Assembly (NCBI GenBank): GCA_900545245.1
Contig: UQYV01000010.1
Coordinates: 1-64,000 of the forward strand
Direction of reading: 5' to 3'
Source of the DNA: an uncultured Bacteroidales bacterium
GTDB lineage: Bacteria > Bacteroidota > Bacteroidia > Bacteroidales > UBA932
Length of the DNA stretch: 64,000 bases
Below are positions 8,965-17,307 of the stretch, in pieces (positions within the stretch are counted from its first letter, which is position 1; every line of letters starts with the position of its first letter). The position numbers and the translations under genes were made by a program. Below the pieces are notes generated by a model. It saw only the letters and a list, made by a program, of their open reading frames with translations. It made no database searches and was not told the DNA's origin.

Positions 8965-8972
8965 TACTTTTG
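8965..8972 (+). promoter_or_regulatory. -7 box upstream of lipoprotein pair
   Basis: TACTTTTG fits TAnnTTTG and lies 32 bases before the lipoprotein start at 9005. No good TTTG box is found at the right distance upstream, so this is a moderate call. Confidence 0.4.
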
Positions 8973-9004
8973 GGGTCAGAAAAATATTTTAGAAAAACAA
9001 AGCA

Positions 9005-10081
9005 ATGAAAAAATTATTTCTCGTCATCCCAACCATATTAGCGGCACTATCATGCACGAAAGAAACCGGAGAGCCGGACATTATGCTGATGACAGAAGCG
9101 TTCAGCATCGACTACGCCGCGCAGGAGATTGAATTCAGCTACGACATCCTCAATCCGGCAGGCAATGCGGAAATTTCCGTCACAAGCGACGCCGACTGGG
9201 TTTCGGTAAAGGAAATCAGGATGGACGGAACCACAATTTCGGTCACTGAAAACACAGTGAGATGGAAAGCGCGTGAGGCCCGTCTGACGCTGAGCTATGG
9301 AGACAAAGTGCAGAAGCTCTTTCTCCTGAAACAAGATTACCTCCACGCTGCTGTCGTGTTTCAGAGCATAAAGGCGACAATAGATCAGCACGCTCAGAAT
9401 GTGTCTATACCTTTTGAAATCCGCAATCATCTGACTGGACGCTGGCCAACGGTCAAGGACATGAAAATCCCGGAATGGATTAAAATCGCCGTCTCGGGCA
9501 ACGACTTCGAGAGCAACCTCAACATCTCGGTGACAGAGAACACGTCCGGGGAGGACAGAAAATTCACCGTCATTTTGGAATATCCCGGAGCGGAGGACAC
9601 GGAGTTCACACTCGTTCAAGAAAGCAAATCGTACTACGAGTTCATAGACGGGGTTAAATGGGCCACGCAGAATGTCGGGACAGACGAAAAAAATCCATAC
9701 GGAAAGCTCTACAGCCACGAAATGACCATCTTCTCCTGCCCCGAAGGCTGGCGCGCGCCGACAAGGAGCGAGCTGGAAGCTCTCTACAAGCACACATCGG
9801 ACTGGACGACGGTGGATGGTCTGCAAGGCGTATGGTTTTCCGGTTCAAAGCCATATTCCGAAGATGTACCGGCGGTATTCTTCCCAGCCGGAGGATGCAA
9901 AAAAGACGGCGAACTGCGTTACTTTGAGGAGCGGGGCTGCTACATAAGCGGGTCGCGCGGAGGGTACAACAACAATTCTTCCATAGTGGCATGCTTCGAG
10001 AAAAAGTATTTCATAGATATACGTACGGAATATAATAACCTCGCCTATATGGGTTCTCTGCGCTGCGTAATGAATCAATAG
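9005..10081 (+). CDS. BACON / Fib_succ_major domain lipoprotein 1
   Basis: A 358-residue exported lipoprotein: hydrophobic signal with lipobox AALSC, so Cys17 would carry the lipid. Two BACON-like immunoglobulin-fold domains follow (about 30-110 and 115-205; note the paired ISVTEN strands), then a C-terminal Fib_succ_major domain from about 213 (VKWATQNVGT, PEGWRAPTRSE, GSLRCV). BACON domains are linked with glycan or mucin binding in gut Bacteroidota. The ligand here is unknown. It has a paralogue of the same layout 55 bases downstream, which points to a tandem duplication. Confidence 0.8.
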   Translation: MKKLFLVIPTILAALSCTKETGEPDIMLMTEAFSIDYAAQEIEFSYDILNPAGNAEISVTSDADWVSVKEIRMDGTTISVTENTVRWKAREARLTLSYGDKVQKLFLLKQDYLHAAVVFQSIKATIDQHAQNVSIPFEIRNHLTGRWPTVKDMKIPEWIKIAVSGNDFESNLNISVTENTSGEDRKFTVILEYPGAEDTEFTLVQESKSYYEFIDGVKWATQNVGTDEKNPYGKLYSHEMTIFSCPEGWRAPTRSELEALYKHTSDWTTVDGLQGVWFSGSKPYSEDVPAVFFPAGGCKKDGELRYFEERGCYISGSRGGYNNNSSIVACFEKKYFIDIRTEYNNLAYMGSLRCVMNQ

Positions 10082-10136
10082 ACAGAAACGCAGCCTCCCA
10101 CCCCCAAAAACAGTCATCATAATTTGCACCAAGATA

Positions 10137-11201
10137 ATGAAAAGAATACATTTTATAGTCATAGGCCTCATCGCAGCAGCCGCTGTCTCATGCGGAAAAC
10201 AATCCTCCGAATTTTCGCTGACATCGGAAACATTCACCATAGGTTACGAGGGCGGAAAAATAGAAATCGGCTACGACATACGCAATCATGTCCCGGGAGA
10301 AAGGCTCATCGTGACGACCGACACCCCATGGCTGACTATCAATAGCTACAACAGGACCAAGGCGACGGTCTCGGTTATGGAGAACTTCAGCCGAACGGAG
10401 CCAAGGGAGGCACGAATCACCCTCACCTACGGAGGCGAAAAGCAGAGAACGGTCGTCATAAGGCAGGACTATCGCAAGGCCGTTATCAAACTTGACAACC
10501 CGACCGTGAATTTCGACAATCAGAAGCAAAGCCTTATGGTCGCCTACGAAGTCACGGAGCCTGTGCCCGAAGCGACTCCGGATGCCTCCGGAAACACAGC
10601 TCCGGAATGGCTAAAATTCCACAACACAGGAAAAGGGCTGTACCTTTCCGTGGAACGTAACCTTTCGGAAGAGGAGAGGAGCTTCGATATTGTCCTGAAA
10701 TACCCCGGCGCCGACAACGCGTGCTTGAAGGTCGTGCAGGGCACAGATTCCGAATATATGATAATTGCCGAGACAAAATGGGCGAAGCAGAACTGCGGAA
10801 TAGACGAGTCAAACCCTTACGGCAAACTCTACAACTACGACGAGGCTCTAACGGCCTGCCCTGACGGATGGCGGGCGCCGACACGGGCCGAAATGAGCCG
10901 GTTGTGCACGCGCTACTCCGATTTTGAGGAAGTCGATGGCATCAGGGGACGCTGGTTTTCCGGCGAGGAAACATACAGCACACAGGCGACACGGATATTC
11001 CTGCCGGCCAGAGGATACAGGCAAGGCGCTGACGGAGAGATCATGGAATTTTCTGAGGGTGGCCATTACATCTGCGGAGAAAAGGACAAGGCGGGTAATG
11101 TGCATGTCATATATTTTCAGTACCTCAAATTCTCCGGCACTAAGCCCGCACTCCACGATACGGAGTTTTATGGGTCCCTGCGTTGCGTGAAAGCAGACTG
11201 A
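10137..11201 (+). CDS. BACON / Fib_succ_major domain lipoprotein 2
   Basis: The 354-residue paralogue of the preceding gene, with the same domain order: lipobox AAVSC (Cys20), two BACON-like domains, then Fib_succ_major (TKWAKQNCGI, PDGWRAPTRAE, GSLRCV). The two have diverged substantially, so the duplication is not recent. The 55-base gap and matching orientation suggest one transcript. It is convergent with comF, 13 bases away, with no clear terminator between them. Confidence 0.8.
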   Translation: MKRIHFIVIGLIAAAAVSCGKQSSEFSLTSETFTIGYEGGKIEIGYDIRNHVPGERLIVTTDTPWLTINSYNRTKATVSVMENFSRTEPREARITLTYGGEKQRTVVIRQDYRKAVIKLDNPTVNFDNQKQSLMVAYEVTEPVPEATPDASGNTAPEWLKFHNTGKGLYLSVERNLSEEERSFDIVLKYPGADNACLKVVQGTDSEYMIIAETKWAKQNCGIDESNPYGKLYNYDEALTACPDGWRAPTRAEMSRLCTRYSDFEEVDGIRGRWFSGEETYSTQATRIFLPARGYRQGADGEIMEFSEGGHYICGEKDKAGNVHVIYFQYLKFSGTKPALHDTEFYGSLRCVKAD

Positions 11202-11214
11202 CTGGACAGTTGAA

Positions 11215-12117
11215 TTATACGACGCCGAGAGTGGCGATGCTGATGCGGACTTGTGGACCGAAGAAATCGTGGAGCGGACGCCAGCAATTGTAGAGGGTAG
11301 ATCCGGTGGTGAAGACATCGTCAACGAGAAGTATGTGCCTGATGTTCAAGGAGTTCCGTTCTTCAGAGGCTCCGTTCGACGATGCGCTGTTAAGGATTTC
11401 GGGATTATGAAAACGCCTGCGAAACTTCCGGCTGACCGCAAACGCGCCGCTGACATTGCGTGCCTTTTCCTCGATGCCGAGTTTTGTTTGAGTCGATGTG
11501 CGTCGCCGCCGCTTCAGAATATCCGTTCTCAAACGCGCCCCGAGCGCCTTTGCTATTTCAGAAGCAATAACCTCCGCCTGATTGTACCCTCTCCGTAACC
11601 GCCTCGTCCAATGAAGCGGAACAGGAACTACTGTATCGACATCCGAAAGCCATTCCGCAGCAGCAACCCGCTCACCGAGCATCGCCGCGAAAAAACGCCC
11701 CTCTCTGATGTCACGGGAATATTTCAGGCGATATGTTATATTCCTGTACCCTCCGTCCTTCACAAAATTGAAAAGGGCTGCGGCATAGACATAATGTTCA
11801 TAACAAGATTTTGGCTCGGGTGAATAGAAAGTCTTTTGTCCGGTCTCCCTTTCTGACAGCTCTTCGGACAAGCTCTCCTCGCAAAAGTCAAACTCGGGAT
11901 TTTCATTTTCCATTCTCTCAATCAGAGCGTTGAAATGTTCCGCCATAGGGTTGCGGACAAGAGACCAGCTATGAGTAAGGGGCATATCCGCAAGACATTT
12001 GAGACAGATATAACGCTCGTGTCGCCCCAAACTGGTTCCGCAAACGCAACAAAGCCGTGGCAAGAACAAATCCGCCACAGCCGTCCACAATTTTTCGCAT
12101 CCCCAATCCATAACCAT
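11215..12117 (-). CDS. comF: ComF family phosphoribosyltransferase-like protein
   Basis: A 300-residue protein with the ComF layout: an N-terminal zinc-finger-like cluster (LCCVCGTSLG, then YICLKCLADMPLT) and a C-terminal type I PRTase domain with the PRPP-binding block LLVDDVFTTGSTL near residue 267. ComF proteins work in natural transformation, in DNA uptake or processing. A second ATG two codons downstream is also possible. A short family 1 hairpin (copy B) ends 7 bases upstream of the start codon, where it could affect translation. Confidence 0.88.
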   Translation of the reverse strand: MVMDWGCEKLWTAVADLFLPRLCCVCGTSLGRHERYICLKCLADMPLTHSWSLVRNPMAEHFNALIERMENENPEFDFCEESLSEELSERETGQKTFYSPEPKSCYEHYVYAAALFNFVKDGGYRNITYRLKYSRDIREGRFFAAMLGERVAAAEWLSDVDTVVPVPLHWTRRLRRGYNQAEVIASEIAKALGARLRTDILKRRRRTSTQTKLGIEEKARNVSGAFAVSRKFRRRFHNPEILNSASSNGASEERNSLNIRHILLVDDVFTTGSTLYNCWRPLHDFFGPQVRISIATLGVV

Positions 12118-12118
12118 C

Positions 12119-12150
12119 TAAGGAGTGTACCCATAGGTACACGACTAAAC
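12119..12150 (+). repeat. Family 1 hairpin repeat, copy B (core only)
   Basis: Arms GTGTACC (12125-12131) and GGTACAC (12136-12142) around a CATA loop, with the AAGGA and GACT flanks of the family. The long conserved flanks are missing, so this is a core fragment. It abuts the comF start codon. Confidence 0.55.
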
Positions 12151-12204
12151 TACGATATATCCCCGCACCCCAGCCAGGAGAAACCCTCCAAATCCCCACC
12201 AGGG

Positions 12205-12305
12205 AGGTTTGAGATTTATTTTGGAGGATAGATTTGCCCTCGAAGAGGGAGCATACCGGGCGTATGTGACCGATGAGAGGACAAATATAGCCCCAAAAGA
12301 AACTC
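12205..12305 (+). repeat. Family 1 hairpin repeat, copy C (diverged)
   Basis: It aligns with copy D through GGATAGATTT, GAAGAGGGAG, GACCGATGAGAG and ATATAGCCCCAAAAGAA. The hairpin arms are GCATAC (12251-12256) and GTATGT (12262-12267) in place of GTGTAC/GTACAC. Two base pairs have changed on both sides and the stem is kept. It lies between the fabG stop and comF. Confidence 0.65.
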
Positions 12306-12309
12306 AAAC

Positions 12310-13056
12310 CTAGCAGTGCATAGCACCGCAGACGTCTATTACCTGCCCACTAACATAAGAAGACAAATCACAAGCCAAGAACAGCGCCACCTTAGCCACC
12401 TCCTCCGGAGTGCCGCCGCGACGCAGCGGAATCGTCTTTTCCCAAGCCTTGCGCACATCCTCCGGCATCGCAGCCGTCATATCAGAAATGATGAAGCCCG
12501 GAGCGATGCAGTTGGCCCTGATTCCACGAGGCCCCATTTCCTTCGCGATGGATTTTGCGAGTCCAATCATACCGGCCTTTGAAGCGGAGTAGTTGCACTG
12601 TCCGGCATTTCCTGCCTCCCCGACAACCGAAGACATATTTATTATGCTGCCCCCACGCTGGGCCATCATAATCGGAGCGCAGGCGTGGATGTAGTTAAAC
12701 GCGGATTTGAGGTTCACCGTCAAGACCGCATCCCATTGAGCCTCAGTCATCCGGAGCATAAGTCCGTCTTTGGTAATGCCGGCGTTGTTCACCAAAATGT
12801 CAATCCGTCCGAAATCAGCCTGAACCTGCCTGACAATCTCGTGCGCCTGCTCAAAATCAGCAGCATTTGAGGCGTAGGCCTTCACCTTTCCTCCGAAAGC
12901 CTCAAGCTCCCGGACAGTCTGCTCCACCGTTTCATTGATTACAAGGTCAGTGAACGCTATGTCAGCGCCTTCGGAGGCAAATTTCAGAGCCACGGCCTTT
13001 CCGATTCCCTTTGCGGCTCCTGTAATCAGAGCCACCTTATTGCTTAAAAGTCCCAT
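12310..13056 (-). CDS. fabG: 3-oxoacyl-[acyl-carrier-protein] reductase
   Basis: A short-chain dehydrogenase/reductase performing the NADPH-dependent keto reduction of each fatty-acid elongation cycle. Cofactor motif GAAKGIGKA (about 13-21), the NNAG block near 90, and the catalytic Ser (MSSVVGEAG) with YSASK are all present; 248 residues is normal. I chose ATG 13056 (MGLLSNK); an ATG two codons upstream at 13062 also exists. SDR specificity cannot be read from sequence alone, but the strong FabG-like match makes fatty-acid synthesis the best call. Confidence 0.88.
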   Translation of the reverse strand: MGLLSNKVALITGAAKGIGKAVALKFASEGADIAFTDLVINETVEQTVRELEAFGGKVKAYASNAADFEQAHEIVRQVQADFGRIDILVNNAGITKDGLMLRMTEAQWDAVLTVNLKSAFNYIHACAPIMMAQRGGSIINMSSVVGEAGNAGQCNYSASKAGMIGLAKSIAKEMGPRGIRANCIAPGFIISDMTAAMPEDVRKAWEKTIPLRRGGTPEEVAKVALFLACDLSSYVSGQVIDVCGAMHC

Positions 13057-13174
13057 ATACATTCAATTTTTCAAAACATAACATTTTTATTATCCGGCGG
13101 CAGCCAAAAGACGGCTGCTCCTGCTCAATCCTGCTAATTTAAAACCTCTTTCCCGTTTTTACAAATATATTTAC

Positions 13175-13182
13175 TATCTTTG
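13175..13182 (+). promoter_or_regulatory. -7 box of tRNA-Leu
   Basis: TATCTTTG fits TAnnTTTG and lies 56 bases upstream of the tRNA 5' end. A T-rich tract replaces a clear TTTG box near 13152. Confidence 0.55.
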
Positions 13183-13238
13183 CAATCTTGCAAACGTTCG
13201 GAATGACCGGTATGGTCTTCGAAACGCCTGCAACGGCA

Positions 13239-13324
13239 GCTTTGGTGGTGGAATAGGTAGACACGCGGGACTTAAAATCCCGTGGGCAGAAATGTCCGTA
13301 CGGGTTCGATTCCCGTCCGAAGCA
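13239..13324 (+). tRNA. tRNA-Leu (anticodon UAA)
   Basis: The acceptor stem GCTTTGG pairs with CCGAAGC. The anticodon arm CGGGA-CTTAAAA-TCCCG places TAA in the loop, the T arm ends GGGTTCGATTCCC, and there is a long variable arm as in class II leucine tRNAs. CCA is not encoded. The first strand of the following terminator overlaps the last three bases of the gene. Confidence 0.97.
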
Positions 13325-13360
13325 CGAAAAAGGAGGGTGATTTGCCCTCCTTTTTCGTGC
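13322..13360 (+). terminator. Intrinsic terminator of tRNA-Leu
   Basis: Perfect 16-base arms (GCACGAAAAAGGAGGG and complement) around a 7-base loop, with a T5 tract in the descending arm. The stem begins inside the tRNA acceptor end. Confidence 0.9.
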
Positions 13361-13377
13361 TTATGCTTCCTAACCTC

Positions 13378-13450
13378 CGCAGACTAATGTCTGCGACCCC
13401 TATTAGGGGTATTTCGCGCCCCGGCGCGGTCCCTCCGGGACTTTTAGTCC
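13378..13450. repeat. Cluster of four adjacent hairpins
   Basis: Four inverted repeats almost touch: CGCAGAC/GTCTGCG (13378-13395), CCCCTA/TAGGGG (13397-13409), CGCGCC/GGCGCG (13415-13428) and GTCCC/GGGAC (13429-13441). The last can refold as GGACT/AGTCC (13438-13450). The cluster sits between the tRNA terminator and the end of the minus-strand exported-protein operon, so it may terminate or stabilise that transcript. Confidence 0.55.
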
Positions 13451-13477
13451 GTCCATTGTTTTGGCCAGACGTCGGGA

Positions 13478-14770
13478 TCAGAATCGATATACCAAGCCGA
13501 CACCGTTCGAGGTGGAGGCTATGCCGAGTTCCGTTGCCTTTCTCGTGTGGGGAGACATTGTTGCATTGTTATAACGGTCGATACCTTTTCTCCCTGTTGC
13601 CATACCTATCGGAATCATAACACCGCCTACAATCAAAGATGTGGTTCCAAGCAAAAGAAATCCGGTTGAGATGTCTTCCGACTTTGCCAATGAGGCAGCA
13701 AGCACAAGAGACACGACCCCCTCACCCAGTATGAAATAGGACGCAAAACACATTCTTTTGCCAGCCCTATACTGCTTAATTGCACGGGAATCGGAGCATT
13801 GGCGAATAAGACTGCCATACTCTTCATACAATTTCTTGCTATGGTAATACTCAAACAATTCCTTTCTATCAATCACCGGGAGATTCGCAAACTCCTCCGA
13901 AACCTTCTCGAACTCCACAAAGGTAATGTCGCTTGTCTTCTTGTCACCCTTGATTGAGGTATGTGAACCGTTTATATCAACCTGACATTTCAGAGTTCCG
14001 TTCGTCGACGGTTCCGTATCCATAGTGAAAAGATAGGTTGTCAAGCTTGCTGAAGCTACATCGTTTTCCTGCGCCGCCGTCACGGCGACACTCCCAAAAC
14101 CGCTCACCAGATTGCCGCTTGTTCCTCCGATTGAACTGCCGACCATATCAAGCAAGATACGCTGTGCGTCGTACCCGGCAGAAGACGGATTATAGCGTTT
14201 GTCAGCCCCGAAGGCGAACTTGCATTTGTCACCGGGAAGATTCACAACCGCGGTCTGAGATATGAAGCTCTCGTCATAGACGGCCGATGTCGGGTCTATC
14301 GTTATCCGCAGTTTGCCTCCTGCTTCCCTAATGTTGATGATCGCCCATGAACGGTGGTCCGCATTCGTCCGCCAGTCAGTCGTCACCCATCGTCCCTGCA
14401 ACGCCTCGATCTTCGCATCATACTGCTCAGATTTCATGGCGATGAACTCCAGACGGTTGATTATCGTCTGCACATTGTTCATTTCTGCGCCCTGCGGATC
14501 CAGTTCCTGATATTTTCGGAAAAACTTGATTGCGTTCTCCGAATTTTCCACATCCTGCCCCTTTGACGCATAGGCTTCGCCGAGACGGTAATATGCCGCC
14601 GGGCTATCAGGGGCATATACGATTATCTTTTTATACAGCATAATGGCGTCATCCCAAAGCTGCATCTCTTCGGCCATTCCTGCTTGGTCATACAATTTTT
14701 TGATGTCAACTTGAGCGAATGTGACAATGCTCAACATAAGTAAAATAATTGACAAGCTAATCTTTTTCAT
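13478..14770 (-). CDS. Exported TPR-containing protein of unknown function
   Basis: A 430-residue protein with a cleavable signal peptide (hydrophobic to about residue 18, ending FAQ). Residues about 25-100 look like two or three tetratricopeptide repeats. A beta-rich middle follows (about 125-290). Two hydrophobic stretches near 345-400 could be membrane segments or an aggregating tail. It is the last gene of a three-gene minus-strand operon, 17 bases after the caspase-like gene. TPRs usually mediate protein contacts, so a partner or scaffold role is possible. I do not recognise the family. Confidence 0.6.
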   Translation of the reverse strand: MKKISLSIILLMLSIVTFAQVDIKKLYDQAGMAEEMQLWDDAIMLYKKIIVYAPDSPAAYYRLGEAYASKGQDVENSENAIKFFRKYQELDPQGAEMNNVQTIINRLEFIAMKSEQYDAKIEALQGRWVTTDWRTNADHRSWAIINIREAGGKLRITIDPTSAVYDESFISQTAVVNLPGDKCKFAFGADKRYNPSSAGYDAQRILLDMVGSSIGGTSGNLVSGFGSVAVTAAQENDVASASLTTYLFTMDTEPSTNGTLKCQVDINGSHTSIKGDKKTSDITFVEFEKVSEEFANLPVIDRKELFEYYHSKKLYEEYGSLIRQCSDSRAIKQYRAGKRMCFASYFILGEGVVSLVLAASLAKSEDISTGFLLLGTTSLIVGGVMIPIGMATGRKGIDRYNNATMSPHTRKATELGIASTSNGVGLVYRF

Positions 14771-14787
14771 AGTTTATCTATTTATGG

Positions 14788-15573
14788 TTAATTCACAAAA
14801 TCCGGTTCTTTCATCAGCATCGGCTTCAGTCTCTCCTGAGCCATCCGTATCGTCTCTTGACAGGTCTTGCCTCCGCGCATCATCCTCACTCCATTCTTGA
14901 ACACGAGCCAGTCCTTGCCCGGATAGGCAGGATTCTGCTCCTGCTCCCGAGTTGAACATATCTTTTCTGACGGATATGGACTATTGCTGCGGGTGTCAAG
15001 CCACACGATGTCATCCGCAGCTATGACGGTAAGTCCACGAATCTTGTCGTCAAGGCATCTTGAAAGCTGTGCGGCGAAACTGTTCTCGCCATACCCTGCC
15101 TTGCAACTGTGCAGGACTATTGAGAACGGCTGTTTCTTCAGAGACAGCAGGAGTTCATATTTACGAAGATGTTTCAATATCAGCCCCGCGACCTGATCCG
15201 CATTGAGATATTGCCCGCCGATTTCTATCTCTTTCGTAGAGCCCCCGCCATTCGGAAGTATGCCGTGCGCGACAATGTGGAATGAATTGTCGTCGGTCCG
15301 CAGCCAATTGTGCACCGACTCTATACTCGGAAGCCCCTCCGTCTCATATTCCGTGTCGGAAAGGAAAAAATTGGCTGTTTGAAAATTGACGGCAGCCTTA
15401 TAGTTCACGGTTTTCCCGTCGGCATCATAGCTATCATCCCGAAGTCCGTGAGAATTCTTGTCAAAGCATTTCTGGTAGTCAAGAATCTCCTGAACTATCT
15501 CATCGTAGGACTGCGCCGTTGTCGTGACAAGCGGACACAAGAGCGCCCAAATTAAGAGTGCGGTTCTTTTCAT
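14788..15573 (-). CDS. Exported caspase-like (CHAT/clan CD-type) protein
   Basis: A 261-residue protein with a signal peptide (about 1-20, ending TTA-Q). The central region has the two hallmarks of a clan CD cysteine-peptidase fold: a His in a hydrophobic-strand context (HIVAHG, His99 and His103) and a Cys after a second strand (SIVLHSCKAG, Cys157), about 55 residues apart. This matches the His/Cys dyad of caspase and CHAT-like enzymes. That makes it a probable secreted or periplasmic peptidase or self-processing factor; substrate unknown. It lies 6 bases after the upstream exported protein and 17 bases before the TPR protein, so the three likely act together. Confidence 0.6.
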   Translation of the reverse strand: MKRTALLIWALLCPLVTTTAQSYDEIVQEILDYQKCFDKNSHGLRDDSYDADGKTVNYKAAVNFQTANFFLSDTEYETEGLPSIESVHNWLRTDDNSFHIVAHGILPNGGGSTKEIEIGGQYLNADQVAGLILKHLRKYELLLSLKKQPFSIVLHSCKAGYGENSFAAQLSRCLDDKIRGLTVIAADDIVWLDTRSNSPYPSEKICSTREQEQNPAYPGKDWLVFKNGVRMMRGGKTCQETIRMAQERLKPMLMKEPDFVN

Positions 15574-15579
15574 AGCAAT

Positions 15580-16614
15580 CTAATCTTTACAAAAACCTTT
15601 CTGACACATGTCTTTATAAACCGCCAAAGCCCTCATCGCTGCCTGTCTTGCTTTTTCATCTTGTCGGTCAAAATTGCCAACATTCAGTCCCTGATTCCTA
15701 TTCTGGTTCTGAACTGACAATGCTTTATTTGTTTGCGAAGTATTTGACATTCTTTGCTGCATCAGATCTATGCTTGATTTAAGAATGTCCGTATTTATTC
15801 TACCATCAGATTCATTTTTACAGTTTTGGGCAAGTGTGTCGAAAATTTTGGCGCGTACTTCAGGATTCTGAACTTCATTCAGAAGAAGCACAAGCCCTGT
15901 TTTTCCTAATTCGCTCATCGTTTTGTTTAAACCTGGTTGGCGTGACTCCGGTGAAACCCTCGCACTTTGTGTTCGGACGGCCAATGCAGTCACCGTAGGG
16001 GAAAAGTCCCGTGAGAGACGTTCTGTCGCCTCCTCGCTTGTTATTTGCCCGCTTTCCTTTGCCAATGCCTCCATATACCACGCATTAATCATTCTTTCTT
16101 TGTCCTCGGGTGTTGCTTTTTCCGTATATTCTTTATTACTTATCATTTTTTGCAGCTTAGCCCCAGACATAGGTTCAAAATACGACAAAGCTTCCATCTG
16201 ATTTATTGTGTACGACCCTTGAACAGGCGTCTGTACACTCTGCTGCCACGGCATACTATTGCCTATGTTTCCAGAAGAGACTGGGACCTTTCTTATTTCA
16301 ACACATTTTTTGTAGAAATCAGGAAAGCTCTCCGCCATTTCATTAGCAATGGCAGCTTTTGATTTATCCCCTTTTCGAGCATAATTTCTGGACAATGTCT
16401 TTGCATCACATTTTATTCTGCTCGCATTGTTGTTTACATATCGTTTGGCTTCCCCTTCAGTCTTGAATGTCCGATACAAACGTCCATCTATTCTAACTTC
16501 ATAATTATATTGGGATTGCCCTACAGCACTCTGATTATACCCTTGCCCGCACAAGGGCTGCGGTGTGGCAAAAGAAATTACCGCTAACAATAACAGAATA
16601 ATCCTCATTTTCAT
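15580..16614 (-). CDS. Exported protein of unknown function
   Basis: A 344-residue protein with a signal peptide (about 1-23, ending LCGQ), then a short region around Tyr-Glu-Val-Arg-Ile-Asp-Gly suggestive of a small beta hairpin, and a long helical, polar remainder rich in Gln, Asn and Ser. Cysteines are few and include a C-terminal pair. No domain is recognised. It is the first gene of the operon with the caspase-like and TPR proteins, and its leader contains a family 2 repeat. A substrate or inhibitor role for the caspase-like partner is only a guess from position. Confidence 0.55.
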   Translation of the reverse strand: MKMRIILLLLAVISFATPQPLCGQGYNQSAVGQSQYNYEVRIDGRLYRTFKTEGEAKRYVNNNASRIKCDAKTLSRNYARKGDKSKAAIANEMAESFPDFYKKCVEIRKVPVSSGNIGNSMPWQQSVQTPVQGSYTINQMEALSYFEPMSGAKLQKMISNKEYTEKATPEDKERMINAWYMEALAKESGQITSEEATERLSRDFSPTVTALAVRTQSARVSPESRQPGLNKTMSELGKTGLVLLLNEVQNPEVRAKIFDTLAQNCKNESDGRINTDILKSSIDLMQQRMSNTSQTNKALSVQNQNRNQGLNVGNFDRQDEKARQAAMRALAVYKDMCQKGFCKD

Positions 16615-16624
16615 AAGTTACGCC

Positions 16625-16745
16625 CCATGTTCCGACCCCAGGAACAGCTGCTTCATACAACAAAGAAAGTGTGAGGCCGAATCCGATTGCTGGAATGAAG
16701 GTATATTTTCATTCCGAACTGTGCGAAAACACTTTCAATATGCCA
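16625..16745 (-). repeat. Family 2 structured repeat, copy I (short form)
   Basis: The core runs from GAAAGTGT (16665-16672) to ACACTTTC (16729-16736). An internal perfect stem GGAATGAA/TTCATTCC replaces the longer centre of copies II and III. A TGTTCC/GGAACA stem follows just before the start codon of the minus-strand operon. Nothing coding is seen in this 250-base gap. Confidence 0.65.
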
Positions 16746-16887
16746 GTCACAGGCACAAAACCTGCAATACGACAAATTTAGAAAAAATAATTAAGATGTC
16801 AAAAGCATTAGTCAGAGCGTAACTTGTGTCACAGACCGGACGGCAAACGCATCTTATCTTTATATGAGAATTAAAGTACAGATATAT

Positions 16888-17307
16888 ATGAACAGGAAAT
16901 TTTTACTCACATTTTTCATTTTTGTCCTTGGTGGAGGGTTTTCACTGACGGCGCAGGACACGGTGACAAAGCCATCGAAAAACAATATGACCTTAAAGGA
17001 ATGGAAGGTCGATGCGGTGACGAACCATAAAATTCTCGATCATTTGACGATTTACAACGAAATAGGCAAGAAAATCGAAGAAATCGAGTATGATTCCAAA
17101 GGACAGAAATGGAGAAAGAAATATGAGCACGGTCCGAATGGAAAGGTGGCACGCGAACTCGTCTATAATAGTGCGAACAGACTTGACAATATCAGGAAAT
17201 ATGAATATGACGAATTCGGACGACGGAAAATTGAGTATATTTACGACGCCAAAGGGAAATTGAAGAGATATAAAGTTTATGAATATATCGCCGGAGAGGA
17301 AAAATGA
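16888..17307 (+). CDS. Exported YD-repeat-like small protein
   Basis: A 139-residue protein. I start at ATG 16888 because MNRKFLLTFFIFVLGGGF begins a good signal peptide; the frame also has an ATG eight codons upstream. The mature part is a run of Tyr/Asp-rich beta-hairpin units (YDSKGQKWRKKYEHGPNGK, YEYDEFGRRKIEYIYDAKGK), like RHS/YD-repeat or antitoxin-type YwqK repeats. Its role is unknown. The VTC-domain gene starts inside its last codons, so the two are probably translationally coupled and part of the polyphosphate-type cluster. Confidence 0.6.
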   Translation: MNRKFLLTFFIFVLGGGFSLTAQDTVTKPSKNNMTLKEWKVDAVTNHKILDHLTIYNEIGKKIEEIEYDSKGQKWRKKYEHGPNGKVARELVYNSANRLDNIRKYEYDEFGRRKIEYIYDAKGKLKRYKVYEYIAGEEK

